A DNA stretch of 64,000 nucleotides from an uncultured Bacteroidales bacterium (GCA_900544535.1 UQVH01000013.1:1-64000), one strand, 5' to 3'. Positions 33,285 through 43,425 are shown, counted from the first letter of the stretch. A program made the numbers and translations. Notes: generated from the letters alone by a model not told the origin.

Positions 33285-35393
33285 ATGACTATCAAAAACT
33301 TATTCTACGCCGCAGCCATCACGTTGCCGCTGTCGGCTCTCTACTCTTCCTGCGGTTCGGTCTCAGCCATTGACCGTCAGGCGTTAGTTGAAAGAAACAA
33401 TCCCCACATCACTGCCATCGACACCCTCGCCTCTCTCTCGGTAGGCAACGGAGAATTTGCCGTAACAGTCGATGTCACCGGCCTCCAGACCTTCCCGGAA
33501 CTTTACAGTAAGGGTGTGCCCTTAGGCACCCAGAGCCAGTGGGGCTGGCACAGCTTCGCCAACCCCGACAGTCTCCGCCCCGAAGAGGCTCTCAAGGACT
33601 ATGACTTCGGCCGCGGACGCCAGGAACCCTACGCAGTGCAGTTCAACGAACCGGGCCGTCCCCACGACGCCGCCAACTGGTATCGCGTCAATCCCCATCG
33701 TCTCCACTTGGGTGCAATCGGTTTTGCAGGACTCCAGCCCGACCAGATCACTGACATCGACCAGACCCTCGACATGTGGACCGGCGAAATCCGCTCGGAT
33801 TTCAAGGTTGACGGATCGCCCGTAGCTGTCCGCACCTATGTGCACCCCGAAAAGGATATGTTGGCGGCATCAATCAAGGACGAAAAGCATCTGCCGTTAG
33901 CAATCCGTCTTCCCTACCCGACCGGCGGCCACTGCGACGACGCCTGCAACTGGGCTGCCGATTCGCTCCACGCCACCGACATTGTTCGCGCCGACGCCAA
34001 CAGCGCCCTTCTGCGCCACAGCCTCGACTCGACCACCTATTATATAGACCTCACCTGGACCGGCAACGCCGCTCTGGAGCAGGAGGGCCGCAATCTGCTG
34101 ACGCTCACTCCCGCTGACAACGAGTGGACGGTGACCGCCACCTTCCTCCCCGACGTTCCGCAGGGTGCCAATCCCTCGGTTGCCGAGACACGCGACGCTT
34201 CGTCGGCCTACTGGAAGGATTTCTGGACCAAGGGCGGCGTGGTTGACTTCAGCCACTGCACCGATCCGCGCGCAAAGGAGCTGGAACGCCGCGTGGTGCT
34301 CTCGCAGTATCTGCTCGCAATCCAGTGTGCAGGCTCGACACCTCCCCAGGAAACCGGTCTGACCTACAACTCCTGGTTCGGCAAATTCCACATGGAAATG
34401 ATCTGGTGGCATCAGGCACAGTTTGCCCTCTACGGCCACGAAGATCTGCTCAACCGCACCCTCCCCTGGTATGAAAGCTCGCAGGGTATAGCCCGCGAGA
34501 TCGCAGAGCGTCAGGGCTTCAAGGGTCTGCGCTGGATGAAGATGACTGACCCGTCGGGCATGGAAGCTCCCTCGAAAGTGGGTTCGTTCCTTATCTGGCA
34601 GCAGCCCCACCTGATCTATCTCGCCGAACTTCTCTACCGCGCTAACCCCGACAGCGCAATGGTCAACCGCTACTATCCCCTGATCCAAGGCACAGCTGAG
34701 TTCATGGCCGATTTCGCAGAACAGGATTCGACAGGCCGCTACATTCTCCGCGGCATCATCCCCGCTCAGGAAACTCTGCGCGCCGCCGAGACTGTGAACC
34801 CGCCTTTCGAACTGGTTTACTGGCACTTCGCCCTCAATACCGCCCAGAAGTGGCGCGAGCGCAAGGGCGAACCACGCGTGGAGAAATGGGACGAAATCAT
34901 TGCCAATCTCTCGCCCCTGGCCGCAAAAGACAGCCTCTATCTCGCTGCCGAGACCGCGCCTGAGACTTACAGCGACATCCGCCTGACCTCTGACCACATG
35001 GCAGTGCTCGCCGCCGTGGGCATCCTGCCCAACTCGCCGCTCGTAAAGGCCGACATCATGGACAACACATTCGACTGGGTATATGACAAATGGAACTGGG
35101 ACAAGACCTGGGGCTGGGACTACCCGACAACAGCGATGAATGCCGTGCGCCTCGGCCATCCCGAAAAGGCTGTCAACGCCCTGCTCATGGACAAGCGCAC
35201 CAACACCTATCTGCCCAACGGCCACAACTATCAGGACAACCGTCTGCGCTGCTATCTGCCCGGCAACGGCGGTCTGCTCACAGCCGTGGCCCTCATGTGT
35301 GCCGGCTGGGACGGCTGCGAAGTCGAGAATCCCGGCTTCCCGAAAGACGGCACCTGGGATGTGCGCTGGGAAGGGATCAAGCCGCTGCCCTAA
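33285..35393 (+). CDS. exported six-hairpin glycosidase-like (GH65-like) protein
   Basis: 702 aa from ATG 33285, which gives a lipoprotein-like signal (SALYSSC, Cys23) right after a promoter; the open frame extends to 33204 but that part precedes the promoter. An N-terminal beta-sandwich is followed by an (alpha/alpha)6 toroid: TYNSWFGKFHMEMIWWHQAQFALYGHEDLL, then ILRGIIPAQETL with a candidate acid glutamate. Resemblance to the GH65/GH15 clan is by fold pattern; the exact CAZy family and linkage are not certain. First of four co-directional genes with GH106 and GH105, so a plant pectin side-chain substrate is likely. Confidence 0.75.
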   Translation: MTIKNLFYAAAITLPLSALYSSCGSVSAIDRQALVERNNPHITAIDTLASLSVGNGEFAVTVDVTGLQTFPELYSKGVPLGTQSQWGWHSFANPDSLRPEEALKDYDFGRGRQEPYAVQFNEPGRPHDAANWYRVNPHRLHLGAIGFAGLQPDQITDIDQTLDMWTGEIRSDFKVDGSPVAVRTYVHPEKDMLAASIKDEKHLPLAIRLPYPTGGHCDDACNWAADSLHATDIVRADANSALLRHSLDSTTYYIDLTWTGNAALEQEGRNLLTLTPADNEWTVTATFLPDVPQGANPSVAETRDASSAYWKDFWTKGGVVDFSHCTDPRAKELERRVVLSQYLLAIQCAGSTPPQETGLTYNSWFGKFHMEMIWWHQAQFALYGHEDLLNRTLPWYESSQGIAREIAERQGFKGLRWMKMTDPSGMEAPSKVGSFLIWQQPHLIYLAELLYRANPDSAMVNRYYPLIQGTAEFMADFAEQDSTGRYILRGIIPAQETLRAAETVNPPFELVYWHFALNTAQKWRERKGEPRVEKWDEIIANLSPLAAKDSLYLAAETAPETYSDIRLTSDHMAVLAAVGILPNSPLVKADIMDNTFDWVYDKWNWDKTWGWDYPTTAMNAVRLGHPEKAVNALLMDKRTNTYLPNGHNYQDNRLRCYLPGNGGLLTAVALMCAGWDGCEVENPGFPKDGTWDVRWEGIKPLP

Positions 35394-35419
35394 GGGTTGA
35401 CAAAATGTCGATACCCTGC

Positions 35420-35450
35420 TGACGAAGGACGCTTTGAAAAGCGTCCCTAC
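35420..35450. repeat. dispersed palindromic repeat, copy 2
   Basis: Inverted relative to copy 1: GGACGCTTTGAAAAGCGTCC core (35427-35446) flanked by TGACGAA on the left and CTAC on the right. Lies in the 108-bp gap between the GH65-like and DUF4450 genes. Confidence 0.75.
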
Positions 35451-35501
35451 AAGACCATTTAATCCGCTCCCGATTTCATCTGTCCATTTCATCATTTCGC
35501 A

Positions 35502-38500
35502 ATGAGAAAAATAACCGCTGCCATGCTCTGCATGGCCCTTGCCGCCACGCTTGCCCCCTCAGGGGCAGGCGCGGCAGCCAATACAGAGATACGCAAGACC
35601 CACTACCGGCCTGACGGAATCTCGGCCGTCTGCACCGACGGACACAGCAAGTTCAACCGCGCGCTCTACGGCGCACACTCAGGTTTCCGTATGGAGTGCA
35701 GCGATATGCCGGAGTTCGGCATCTATCTGCCCCGCATGGGCGGCAATCTGCGTCTGACCCTCCCCGCCGGGAAGTGCACCGCCCGCTACACTCCGGGCCG
35801 CATGGACTACTCCCAGGGGGGTGTAGAGGTTGAAGCTCAGGTGATGCGCAGCACTGACATGGCGCTGTGGAAGCTCACCAACACCACCGCAAAGGAAATC
35901 ACCGTGCCGGTGCGCTTCGGAGGTGTGGCCGACAAGAAATTTTTCCGCGAGGGTGATCTCGGCGTCGATGACCCGACCTGCTTCGACCTCAAGCCGGAAT
36001 ACTGCAAGGGGAACATCTATACCCTTTCAGGCGACACTGTCAGAGTGGAATACGGCAACAAGCAGCGGACGCAGCTCTCGCTCATCATCCCCGCCGCGAC
36101 GCAGCACGTCAACGACATGCCGGTCTATGAAGGCGAGATCCGCCTCGCGCCCGGCGAGAGCAAATGCATAGCCCTGATACCCTCCCCCGTGATACCCGAA
36201 GGGTTCTCGGCTGCAAAAATGATGGCCCAGGCCGAACGCGAGAGGGAGGAGCTGGCTTCGTCGTTCTCGATTTCCACCCCCGATCCCTGGCTCAATCCGG
36301 TCGGCAGCGCAATGTCAATCGCCGCTGACGGAATCTGGAGCGGTCAGGCGTGGCTCCACGGCTCGATCGGCTGGCGCACACCCCACTTGGGCTGGCGCGG
36401 CGCCTACGTAGGCAATGCCATCGGACGCCACGACCGCGCGCTCACTCACTTCAACACCTACGCCGACAATCAGGTGACCGACCGTCCGGCCACACGGCAG
36501 CATCCCTGCCAGGACAGTGTGCTGAACCTCGCACGCGCCGAAAAGGCCTGGGGCACACCGATGTACAGCAACGGTTACATCTGCCGCCGCCCCGGAAAGA
36601 AGGACGAGATGTCGCACTACGACATGAACCTCGTCTACATCGACGCCCTGATGCGCCACTTCCGCCACACGGGCGACACGGCGGCCATGCGCCGCTTCTT
36701 CCCGGTGATCAAACGCCATCTTGCCTGGGAAAAGCTCAATTTCGACCCTGACGGAGACCATCTTTACGACGCATATTGCTGCATCTGGGCCAGCGACGCA
36801 CTTTATTACAGCGGCGGCGCCGTGACCCACTCCTCGGCCTACAACCGCTTCGCCAACCTCATGGCAGCGCGCATCGCCGAAATCATCGGCGAGGACCCCG
36901 CGCCATACCGCAAGGAAGCCGAGGCAATAGGCAAAGCCATCGACTCGACACTCTGGATGCCCGACCGCGGCCACTGGGCCGAGTTCAAGGATGCCGGAGG
37001 CCGTCAGCGCCTCCACCCGGCTGCGGCCGTCTGGACCATCTACCACGCCATCGACTCGGAGATAGGCGACCCGTTCCAGACCTATGCCGCAACCTGCTAC
37101 GTCGACAGCATGATACCACACATCCCCGTCCTTTCGGACAGCGGAGTGGACAACATAGCCACCATCTCCACAACCAACTGGAAGCCATATTCGTGGAGCA
37201 TCAACAATGTGGCGATTGCCGAAGTGATGCACACCGCCCTCGCCTATTGGCAGGCCGGCCGCAACGAGGAAGCCTACAAGCTGATGAAAGCCGTGGTGAT
37301 GGACAACATGTATCTCGGCGCCTCACCGCTCAATTTCGGTCAGATCAGCCACTACGACGCCGTCCGCGGCGAATCGTACCGCGACTTCGCCGACCCGATC
37401 GGCGTGTGGAGCCGCGCTCTGACGGAAGGGCTCTTCGGCATACGCCCCGACATGACAGCCGAGAGCCCGCGTGTGGAGATCGTCCCCGGTTTCCCCGCCG
37501 AGTGGAACTCCGCGTCGATCAACCTCCCCGACATAGCCTACACCTTCCGCCGCGAAGGTGACAAACTTATCTATAAGATTGAAAACCGCTACCGCCTCGA
37601 TCCGGAAGTGGTGCTGACCGTGCCTGTGCACGGAGTGCGCTCCGTCAAAGTCAACGGCCGCACCGCAGCATGGGAAGCAGTTGAAAATTCCGTGGGGACT
37701 CCGCGCCTGAGCGTCAACGCCGGCCGGGAGCCGAAACTTGAAGTGGTCATCGAGACTGCCGGACAGCTCACCGCCATCCCGACAGGACGCATACGTGAAG
37801 AAGGGCCCGTGAAGTTCACTGAAATGGCCGACGGAGTGCTCAAATGGTGGGACACCGAGATTTCCGCACCGAAACCGCTGACCGCCGTAGCCGCTCCGGG
37901 CTTCGACGACATCGACCCGGCCCGCTGCGAGACCGTGGACCTGCGCAAGGCCTACAACGCCTCCGTGACCGACATATTCCAGAACCGCTACCTCTCGCCG
38001 CGTCCGCAGGTGACCACTCTCCAGATTCCCGTGCAGGGCATCGGCGAATGGTGTCACCCGAAACTGACCGCCGAGATCGACGACTCAGGCCTGCGCAGCC
38101 GTCTTGCCGAAGAAAAAGGCGTACTCAAGACCGAGCTGGGCATCCCCTTCGCACTTCCGGACGAGGGTCCGAACGTGCTCTTCACAACACTGTGGGACAA
38201 CTATCCTGACCGCGCGTCGGTCAAGCTCAACGGCAAAGCCTCGCACATCTACCTCATAATGGCCGGTTCGACCAACCACATGCAATGGGGCATCGAAAAC
38301 GGCAACATCCGCGTCCGCTACAAGGACGGCAGCGAGAGTATCACTCCCCTAGTCAATCCCCACAACTGGGCGCCGATCGAACAGGATTTCTATAACGACA
38401 ACCATGCTTTCGCAATGGCTCCGGGCACCAAACCCATCTACCGTATGCACCTGAAGAGCGGCCATGTGGCCCGCGATCTCGCCCGCGAAGTGGGCAAGCG

Positions 38501-38678
38501 TCAGGAGCTTGAAAGCACCGGAGCCGACGGCGACATCGTGGGCAGTATCCCCGGCGGCGCGGCAGTGGTGCTCGACATCCCGACCGATCCGAAACGCAAA
38601 CTCGAATCACTGGAAATCGAGACCCTTTCAGGCGACGTGGTCATCGGACTCATGGGTCTGACACTCCAGCGCCCGTAA
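35502..38678 (+). CDS. DUF4450 six-hairpin glycosidase-like protein
   Basis: 1058 aa. Signal peptide (MRKITAAMLCMALAATLAPSGAGA). N-terminal beta-sandwich with the DUF4450 start (KTHYRPDGISAVCTDGHSKFNRALYG). The central helical toroid has IGWRTPHLGWRGAYVGNAIGRHDRA, YDAYCCIWASDALYYSGGAVTHSSAYN and SWSINNVAIAEVMHTALAYW. C-terminal beta domains run from about 650. DUF4450 proteins occur in Bacteroidales pectin loci beside GH106 and GH105, and a periplasmic glycosidase role is expected, but I cannot name the linkage. 22 bp before the GH106 gene. Confidence 0.8.
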   Translation: MRKITAAMLCMALAATLAPSGAGAAANTEIRKTHYRPDGISAVCTDGHSKFNRALYGAHSGFRMECSDMPEFGIYLPRMGGNLRLTLPAGKCTARYTPGRMDYSQGGVEVEAQVMRSTDMALWKLTNTTAKEITVPVRFGGVADKKFFREGDLGVDDPTCFDLKPEYCKGNIYTLSGDTVRVEYGNKQRTQLSLIIPAATQHVNDMPVYEGEIRLAPGESKCIALIPSPVIPEGFSAAKMMAQAEREREELASSFSISTPDPWLNPVGSAMSIAADGIWSGQAWLHGSIGWRTPHLGWRGAYVGNAIGRHDRALTHFNTYADNQVTDRPATRQHPCQDSVLNLARAEKAWGTPMYSNGYICRRPGKKDEMSHYDMNLVYIDALMRHFRHTGDTAAMRRFFPVIKRHLAWEKLNFDPDGDHLYDAYCCIWASDALYYSGGAVTHSSAYNRFANLMAARIAEIIGEDPAPYRKEAEAIGKAIDSTLWMPDRGHWAEFKDAGGRQRLHPAAAVWTIYHAIDSEIGDPFQTYAATCYVDSMIPHIPVLSDSGVDNIATISTTNWKPYSWSINNVAIAEVMHTALAYWQAGRNEEAYKLMKAVVMDNMYLGASPLNFGQISHYDAVRGESYRDFADPIGVWSRALTEGLFGIRPDMTAESPRVEIVPGFPAEWNSASINLPDIAYTFRREGDKLIYKIENRYRLDPEVVLTVPVHGVRSVKVNGRTAAWEAVENSVGTPRLSVNAGREPKLEVVIETAGQLTAIPTGRIREEGPVKFTEMADGVLKWWDTEISAPKPLTAVAAPGFDDIDPARCETVDLRKAYNASVTDIFQNRYLSPRPQVTTLQIPVQGIGEWCHPKLTAEIDDSGLRSRLAEEKGVLKTELGIPFALPDEGPNVLFTTLWDNYPDRASVKLNGKASHIYLIMAGSTNHMQWGIENGNIRVRYKDGSESITPLVNPHNWAPIEQDFYNDNHAFAMAPGTKPIYRMHLKSGHVARDLAREVGKRQELESTGADGDIVGSIPGGAAVVLDIPTDPKRKLESLEIETLSGDVVIGLMGLTLQRP

Positions 38679-38700
38679 AAAACGGTCAACAAATCAAGCC

Positions 38701-41508
38701 ATGAAGTTAAAAAACAGAACAATACTCACCTTAGGCCTCCTCTTTGGGAGCGCGGGAGCCGGTCACTGCCTTGAAGTGACTGACTGGTATCCCGTCACCA
38801 CCGAAAACCGCCCGTTCGTGCGCTGGTGGTGGCTGGGAAGCGCCGTGGACCCCGAAGGACTGACCTATAACCTCGAAGAATTCGCCTCGAAAGGACTCGG
38901 AGGCGTGGAAATCACTCCGATCTACGGCGTCAAAGGCAACGAAGCCAACGACATCGACTATCTGTCGCCGCGCTGGATGCAGATGCTCGGCCACACCATA
39001 GCCGAGGGTAATCGCTTAGGGCTGCAGATCGACATGAACAACGGCACGGGCTGGCCATTCGGAGGCCCGGAGGTGACGACAGATCACAGCGCGCGCAAGC
39101 GTGTAGCCGAATCGTGGACCGTCAGCCCCGGCAAGAAACTCAAGGAGCGCATCTGTCCCTCCGACAAGAAACAGAAAGGGGTGGCCACACTCCAGCGCAT
39201 CATAGCCGTGAACGGCGACCGCCGCATCGACATCACCCGGAAACTCGGCCGCGATTCGCAGCTCAACTGGAAAGCCCCGAAAGGGAAGGGAGACTGGACT
39301 GTCTATGCCATATTCAGCGGTCGCACATTTCAGAAAGTAAAGCGCGCCGCTCCCGGCGGAGAGGGCTTAGTGGTCAACCACTACGACAGCACAGCCATCA
39401 ACAGCTATCTCGACCGCTTCGACCGCGCGTTTGACAACTCCGGCGCCCCCACACCGAACACATTCTTCAACGATTCATACGAAGTCTACGGCTCGGACTG
39501 GGCCGACAACATCTTCGAGGAATTCGAGCGCGACCACGGTTACAAACTCGAACTCTACCTTCCGGAATTTCTCGACCAGGAGAACCACACAGACCTGCGC
39601 AGCCGGGTGGTGCGCGACTACCGCGCCACACTCGCCCGGATGCTCCGCGAGAACTTTACTGACGTATGGATGGCCCGCTCACACCGCCGAGGAGCACGTG
39701 TGCGCAACCAGAGCCACGGATCGCCGGCCAATATCATCGACCTCTACGCCGCCGTCGACATACCCGAATGCGAATCGTTCGGTCAGACCGATTTCACCAT
39801 TCCGGGTCTCGTGCAGGACGGACCGAGCCGACCGAGCGACTCCGACCCGGCAGTGCTGAAATTCGCCTCCTCGGCAGCTCATGTCAGCGGCAAGAAACTG
39901 ACTTCGGCCGAAACCCTCACATGGCTCACCGAGCATTTCCGCACCACCCTTGCCCGCTGCAAGCCTGAACTCGACCAGATGTTCTGCTCAGGGGTGAACC
40001 ATGTCTACTTCCACGGTGCGCCCTATTCGCCCAAAGGCGCAGCCTTCCCCGGCTACATGTTCTATGCCTCGATCAACATGTCGCCGACCAACTCGATCTG
40101 GCGCGACGCCGACGCACTGTTCAGCTACATCACCCGCTGCCAGTCCTTCCTCTCGGCCGGAGTGCCCGACAACGACGTGCTACTCTATTTTCCGATCGAG
40201 GACGTATGGCACCGTCAGGGGGGCAATCCCTATCTGATGTTCGACATCCACAAGATGCAGCAGCGTATGCCCGACATCAAACAGCATGTCACCGACATCA
40301 TGGCCGCAGGCTATGATCCCGACTATATCTCCGACGCCCTGACCTCGACCCTGACAGTCGGTGGCGACGGACGTCTGAAAGGTGAGGGAGAGGCTACATA
40401 CGGAGCAATCGTAGTTCCCTCTGTGCGCTACATGCACCCCTCGACCCTGGCCAAAATCATTTCACTGGCGAAAGAAGGGGCCACGGTGATCATCACCGGC
40501 TCAATGCCTGAGGAAGTGCCGGGTCTGAGCCGCCGCGACGAGCGCACTGACTCGCTGAAGACGCTTGTGAGCGAACTTCCGGCAATCGGACAGACTCCAT
40601 GCGCCCACTCCGAGGGGAAAGGACGGATCATCACCGCGCCCGATATCGCCCAGGCACTCGCCATCTCCGGACTGCGCCCCGAAACCCTGCGTTCGGAGCA
40701 GAATATCTCGATGATCCGCCGCCGCAACGAAGCCGGAGGCTACAACTACTTCCTCGCCAACCTCAAAGGCAAAGCCATCGACGGCAAAGTGACACTCGCC
40801 ACACCCTCGAAAGGTGTCGAGATCTTCGATCCGCTGACCGGAGAATCAGGGCTGGCCCAATGTTACGAATCCGAAGAAGGCACCACGGCGCTGCGCCTGC
40901 AACTGCAGCCCGGCCAGTCACTTCTGCTTAAGACATTCGCCGAAAAGCCCGAACTTAAGGAATGGGGATACATTGAATCAACCGGAACGCCCATCACCCT
41001 CGACCGCGGCTGGAAATTAGCTTTCGAGAAGAGCGAACCCGCGATCGAAGGCACTTTCAACACTGACATTCTGACGGCATGGACCAATCTTCCGGCCGAG
41101 GACGCCAAAATCAACTTCGGCACCGGAGTGTACACCGTTGAATTCACACTCGACGATCCGTCCGAAGCATCGGACTGGGTGCTCGACCTTGGCGACGTGC
41201 GCCACAGCGCCGAGGTAACTATCAACGGTCAGGATGCCGGCAAAGTGTGGTCGGCCCCGTTCAACCTGCGTGTGGGCCGCTTCCTGAAGCCTGGTCTCAA
41301 CCGCCTGGAAGTGCGCGTCACCAACAATCAGGCCAACCGCATAGCCGACTATGAACGCCGCGGAGTCAAGTGGCGCGTGTTCAAGGACGCCAATATCGCC
41401 TCCGTTACCAATGCCAAGACTTTCAGTTTCGGCGACTGGGAGGAAGTCCCTGCCGGACTCAACTCCACGGTGCGGCTCATACCCGTAGAAATCAGTAATC
41501 AAAAATAA
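38701..41508 (+). CDS. GH106-type alpha-L-rhamnosidase
   Basis: 935 aa with a signal peptide. The GH106 start is clear: NRPFVRWWWLGSAVDPEGLTYNLEEFASKGLGGVEITPIYGVKG, then GLQIDMNNGTGWPFGGPEV. The catalytic TIM barrel continues through FNDSYEVYGSDWADNIFEEF and MFCSGVNHVYFHGAPYSPKGA. The C-terminal beta domain (VLDLGDVRHSAEVTINGQDAGKVWSAPF) resembles the GH2-type sugar-binding fold. Removes terminal L-rhamnose from rhamnogalacturonan oligosaccharides in the periplasm. 20 bp before the GH105 gene. Exact aglycone specificity is open. Confidence 0.93.
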   Translation: MKLKNRTILTLGLLFGSAGAGHCLEVTDWYPVTTENRPFVRWWWLGSAVDPEGLTYNLEEFASKGLGGVEITPIYGVKGNEANDIDYLSPRWMQMLGHTIAEGNRLGLQIDMNNGTGWPFGGPEVTTDHSARKRVAESWTVSPGKKLKERICPSDKKQKGVATLQRIIAVNGDRRIDITRKLGRDSQLNWKAPKGKGDWTVYAIFSGRTFQKVKRAAPGGEGLVVNHYDSTAINSYLDRFDRAFDNSGAPTPNTFFNDSYEVYGSDWADNIFEEFERDHGYKLELYLPEFLDQENHTDLRSRVVRDYRATLARMLRENFTDVWMARSHRRGARVRNQSHGSPANIIDLYAAVDIPECESFGQTDFTIPGLVQDGPSRPSDSDPAVLKFASSAAHVSGKKLTSAETLTWLTEHFRTTLARCKPELDQMFCSGVNHVYFHGAPYSPKGAAFPGYMFYASINMSPTNSIWRDADALFSYITRCQSFLSAGVPDNDVLLYFPIEDVWHRQGGNPYLMFDIHKMQQRMPDIKQHVTDIMAAGYDPDYISDALTSTLTVGGDGRLKGEGEATYGAIVVPSVRYMHPSTLAKIISLAKEGATVIITGSMPEEVPGLSRRDERTDSLKTLVSELPAIGQTPCAHSEGKGRIITAPDIAQALAISGLRPETLRSEQNISMIRRRNEAGGYNYFLANLKGKAIDGKVTLATPSKGVEIFDPLTGESGLAQCYESEEGTTALRLQLQPGQSLLLKTFAEKPELKEWGYIESTGTPITLDRGWKLAFEKSEPAIEGTFNTDILTAWTNLPAEDAKINFGTGVYTVEFTLDDPSEASDWVLDLGDVRHSAEVTINGQDAGKVWSAPFNLRVGRFLKPGLNRLEVRVTNNQANRIADYERRGVKWRVFKDANIASVTNAKTFSFGDWEEVPAGLNSTVRLIPVEISNQK

Positions 41509-41527
41509 TCATCCAATCAGCAAAACC

Positions 41528-42658
41528 ATGAAGAAATCAATCATCATCGCTCTTGCAATCCTGATCGGATTTCCCTGCGTAGCCGAACAGCTTCCCCCCC
41601 GCAAGGAAACCCTCAAGACTCTGATCAAGGTCAATGATCTCTATCTGAAGAATCATCCCGATCCACTGCTCGGAATCCCCTACTATTCGCGCAAGAAAGT
41701 CTATGAGGCCAACATCTGGACCCGCGCTGTCTATTTCGAGGGCCTGATGGCGCTCCACTCGATCTATCCCGACAACAGATATTATGACTACGCCTACAAT
41801 TGGGCCGACGGCTTCGACTGGGGAATGCGCCGCGACGACACCACCACCCGCAACGCCGACAACTACTGCTGCGGACAGACCTATATAGACCTCTACCGCC
41901 TCACTCCGGAGCCCAAGATGCTCACCAAGACCAAAGCCTGCATGAACATGCTCGTCAACACTCCGCAGGTCGACGACTGGACATGGATCGACGCAATCCA
42001 GATGGGTATGCCGCTGCTCGCCAAGATGAGCAAGCTGACCGGCGACCAGCGATACAACGAGAAGGCATGGGATATGTATAGCTGGAGCCGCAACACTCTT
42101 GCCGGAGGTCTCTTCAATGAGAAAGAAGGTCTCTGGTGGCGCGACAAAGACTTCGTGCCCCCCTACAAGGAACCCAACGGCAAGAACTGCTACTGGTCAC
42201 GCGGCAACGGGTGGGTGGTTGCAGCCCTCGTGCGTGTGCTTGACGAAATTCCCGCCGACGATCCCCACCGCGACGCCTACATAGCCGACCTCAAGGCCAT
42301 GTGCGAGGCCGCAGTGAAATGTCAGCGCAAGGACGGATTCTGGAACGTGAGCCTCCACGACGAAAGCAATTTCGGCGGCAAGGAGCTGACAGGCACCGCT
42401 CTGTTTGTCTACGGCATGGCCTGGGGCGTCAACAACGGCATTCTCGACCGCGCCAAGTATCTCCCGGTGATCACCAAAGCCTGGAATGCGATGGTCAACG
42501 ACGCCGTTCACCCCAACGGCTACCTGGGATATGTACAGGGCACAGGCAAGGAGCCGAAAGACGGCCAGCCGGTGGCTTACGATTCCAAACCTGACTTCGA
42601 CGACTACGGCACCGGCTGCTTCCTCCTCGCCGGAACCGAGGTCTACAAGCTCAAATAA
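41528..42658 (+). CDS. GH105 unsaturated rhamnogalacturonyl hydrolase
   Basis: 376 aa with a signal peptide (MKKSIIIALAILIGFPCVA). (Alpha/alpha)6 barrel of the YteR/RhiN family: DNYCCGQTYIDLY, then DDWTWIDAIQMGMP with Asp155 as candidate catalytic residue, YWSRGNGWVVAALVRVL, and KELTGTALFVYGMAWGVNNG. Cleaves the unsaturated galacturonate from oligosaccharides produced by rhamnogalacturonan lyases. No polysaccharide lyase gene is in the window, so its substrate must come from a lyase encoded elsewhere or from other species. Last gene of the rightward operon; a terminator follows at 42705. Confidence 0.95.
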   Translation: MKKSIIIALAILIGFPCVAEQLPPRKETLKTLIKVNDLYLKNHPDPLLGIPYYSRKKVYEANIWTRAVYFEGLMALHSIYPDNRYYDYAYNWADGFDWGMRRDDTTTRNADNYCCGQTYIDLYRLTPEPKMLTKTKACMNMLVNTPQVDDWTWIDAIQMGMPLLAKMSKLTGDQRYNEKAWDMYSWSRNTLAGGLFNEKEGLWWRDKDFVPPYKEPNGKNCYWSRGNGWVVAALVRVLDEIPADDPHRDAYIADLKAMCEAAVKCQRKDGFWNVSLHDESNFGGKELTGTALFVYGMAWGVNNGILDRAKYLPVITKAWNAMVNDAVHPNGYLGYVQGTGKEPKDGQPVAYDSKPDFDDYGTGCFLLAGTEVYKLK

Positions 42659-42704
42659 GAGAATCTTTCCCGTCAGAAGTCTCTGACACTGCAAATATAC
42701 GACA

Positions 42705-42753
42705 CCCTCCCCCCGCTTTCAGTGCGATAATGCGGGGAGAGGGCGAATTTTTT
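42705..42753 (+). terminator. terminator of the rhamnogalacturonan operon
   Basis: Stem CCCTC+CCCCGC/GCGGGG+GAGGG (42705-42716 with 42732-42743, one internal mismatch) and a six-T tract at 42748-42753. It contains the left copy of the 29-bp direct repeat. Confidence 0.78.
42712..42740. repeat. 29-bp direct repeat, left copy flanking hicAB
   Basis: Begins CCCGCTTTCAGTGCGATAAT and ends TGCGGGGAGA; identical base for base to 43551-43579. The sequence is itself hairpin-forming and forms the core of the upstream operon's terminator. Confidence 0.85.
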
Positions 42754-42767
42754 GCTTATCTGAATAT

Positions 42768-43166
42768 TTAGAGCGTTACGGTCAACAATTCTGTGGCGAA
42801 ACGATGAAGGCCTTCGGATATTCGCTCGACCTGCTTCTGACGTGGCACGGACCGGCCGTTCATATAATTCGACAGCTGTTTCTGATTGATTCCGGTAATC
42901 CGTCCCAGACCGGCCAATGAAAGAAAACGGGAATAATATCTGAGAAAGCTAACAATGTCAAGACGATATTCAAGTTCATATTCTCCCTTGATCTGATCAG
43001 GCCAACGGTCATACGGAAGATTATTTTTAATCAAACGGATAGCGTTTTCTGTATCGGCCATGACTGCATCAACCGAATCGCCGGCGGCATAAATGCCATC
43101 GCAATTTTCAGAGTAGCCTGTATAGAAATCATCCGTCTTTTCAATTATCATTCTGATTTTTTCCAT
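42768..43166 (-). CDS. hicB: HicB antitoxin with C-terminal DNA-binding domain
   Basis: 132 aa. The N-terminal half (IIEKTDDFYTGYSENCDGIYAAGDSVDAVMADTENAIRLI) has the degenerate RNase-H-like HicB pattern. The C-terminal half carries a helix-turn-helix (LAGLGRITGINQKQLSNYMNGRSVPRQKQVERI). It neutralises HicA and represses its operon. It lies 51 bp after hicA on the same strand; the imperfect inverted repeat at 43404-43425 is a candidate operator. The gene is AT-richer than the flanking glycosidase genes, which suggests acquisition. Confidence 0.9.
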   Translation of the reverse strand: MEKIRMIIEKTDDFYTGYSENCDGIYAAGDSVDAVMADTENAIRLIKNNLPYDRWPDQIKGEYELEYRLDIVSFLRYYSRFLSLAGLGRITGINQKQLSNYMNGRSVPRQKQVERISEGLHRFATELLTVTL

Positions 43167-43217
43167 ATCCCAATTAAGAATAATATCAATACAATATCCA
43201 TATCACAAACCGTAGAT

Positions 43218-43397
43218 TTACAATCCATATCTCTTTATCAATTTAAGGGCGAGTCCTTTACCCATTTCCTTAGCTCCGTGGTAGGGAATCGGTTCGGATA
43301 ACACACCGTCCTTGATATAAAAATAATGGCTTCCTTCGGCATGGTCAAAACGCCATCCGGCCTTTATAAATTTATTGTGAAGCTCTTTGGATTTCAT
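43218..43397 (-). CDS. hicA: HicA toxin (mRNA interferase), short gene
   Basis: 59 aa, the usual HicA size. Double-stranded-RNA-binding-like fold with the catalytic histidine in AEGSHYFYIKDG (His24), preceded by KAGWRFDH and followed by PIPYHGAKEMGKGLALKLIKR, all standard HicA landmarks. Cleaves mRNA when released from HicB. Promoter and start site lie about 20 nt upstream. Toxin precedes antitoxin, the common hicAB order. Confidence 0.92.
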   Translation of the reverse strand: MKSKELHNKFIKAGWRFDHAEGSHYFYIKDGVLSEPIPYHGAKEMGKGLALKLIKRYGL

Positions 43398-43403
43398 CTC
43401 CGG

Positions 43404-43425
43404 TTTGTAGATTTATATTTACAAA
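43404..43425. promoter_or_regulatory. inverted repeat at the hicA start site, operator candidate
   Basis: TTTGTA-N10-TACAAA spanning the predicted start site and overlapping the -7 box. HicB proteins with an HTH domain bind such repeats, so autoregulation is likely. Repeat arms are short. Confidence 0.45.

Noticed and set aside
35420..35450. Palindromic repeat copy as an operon terminator
   Set aside because: No T tract follows on either strand and the same unit recurs in three other gaps, so it was recorded as a repeat.
36315..38057. Long antisense open frames opposite the glycosidase genes
   Set aside because: They result from GC-rich codon bias opposite real genes; no family match or initiation signals.
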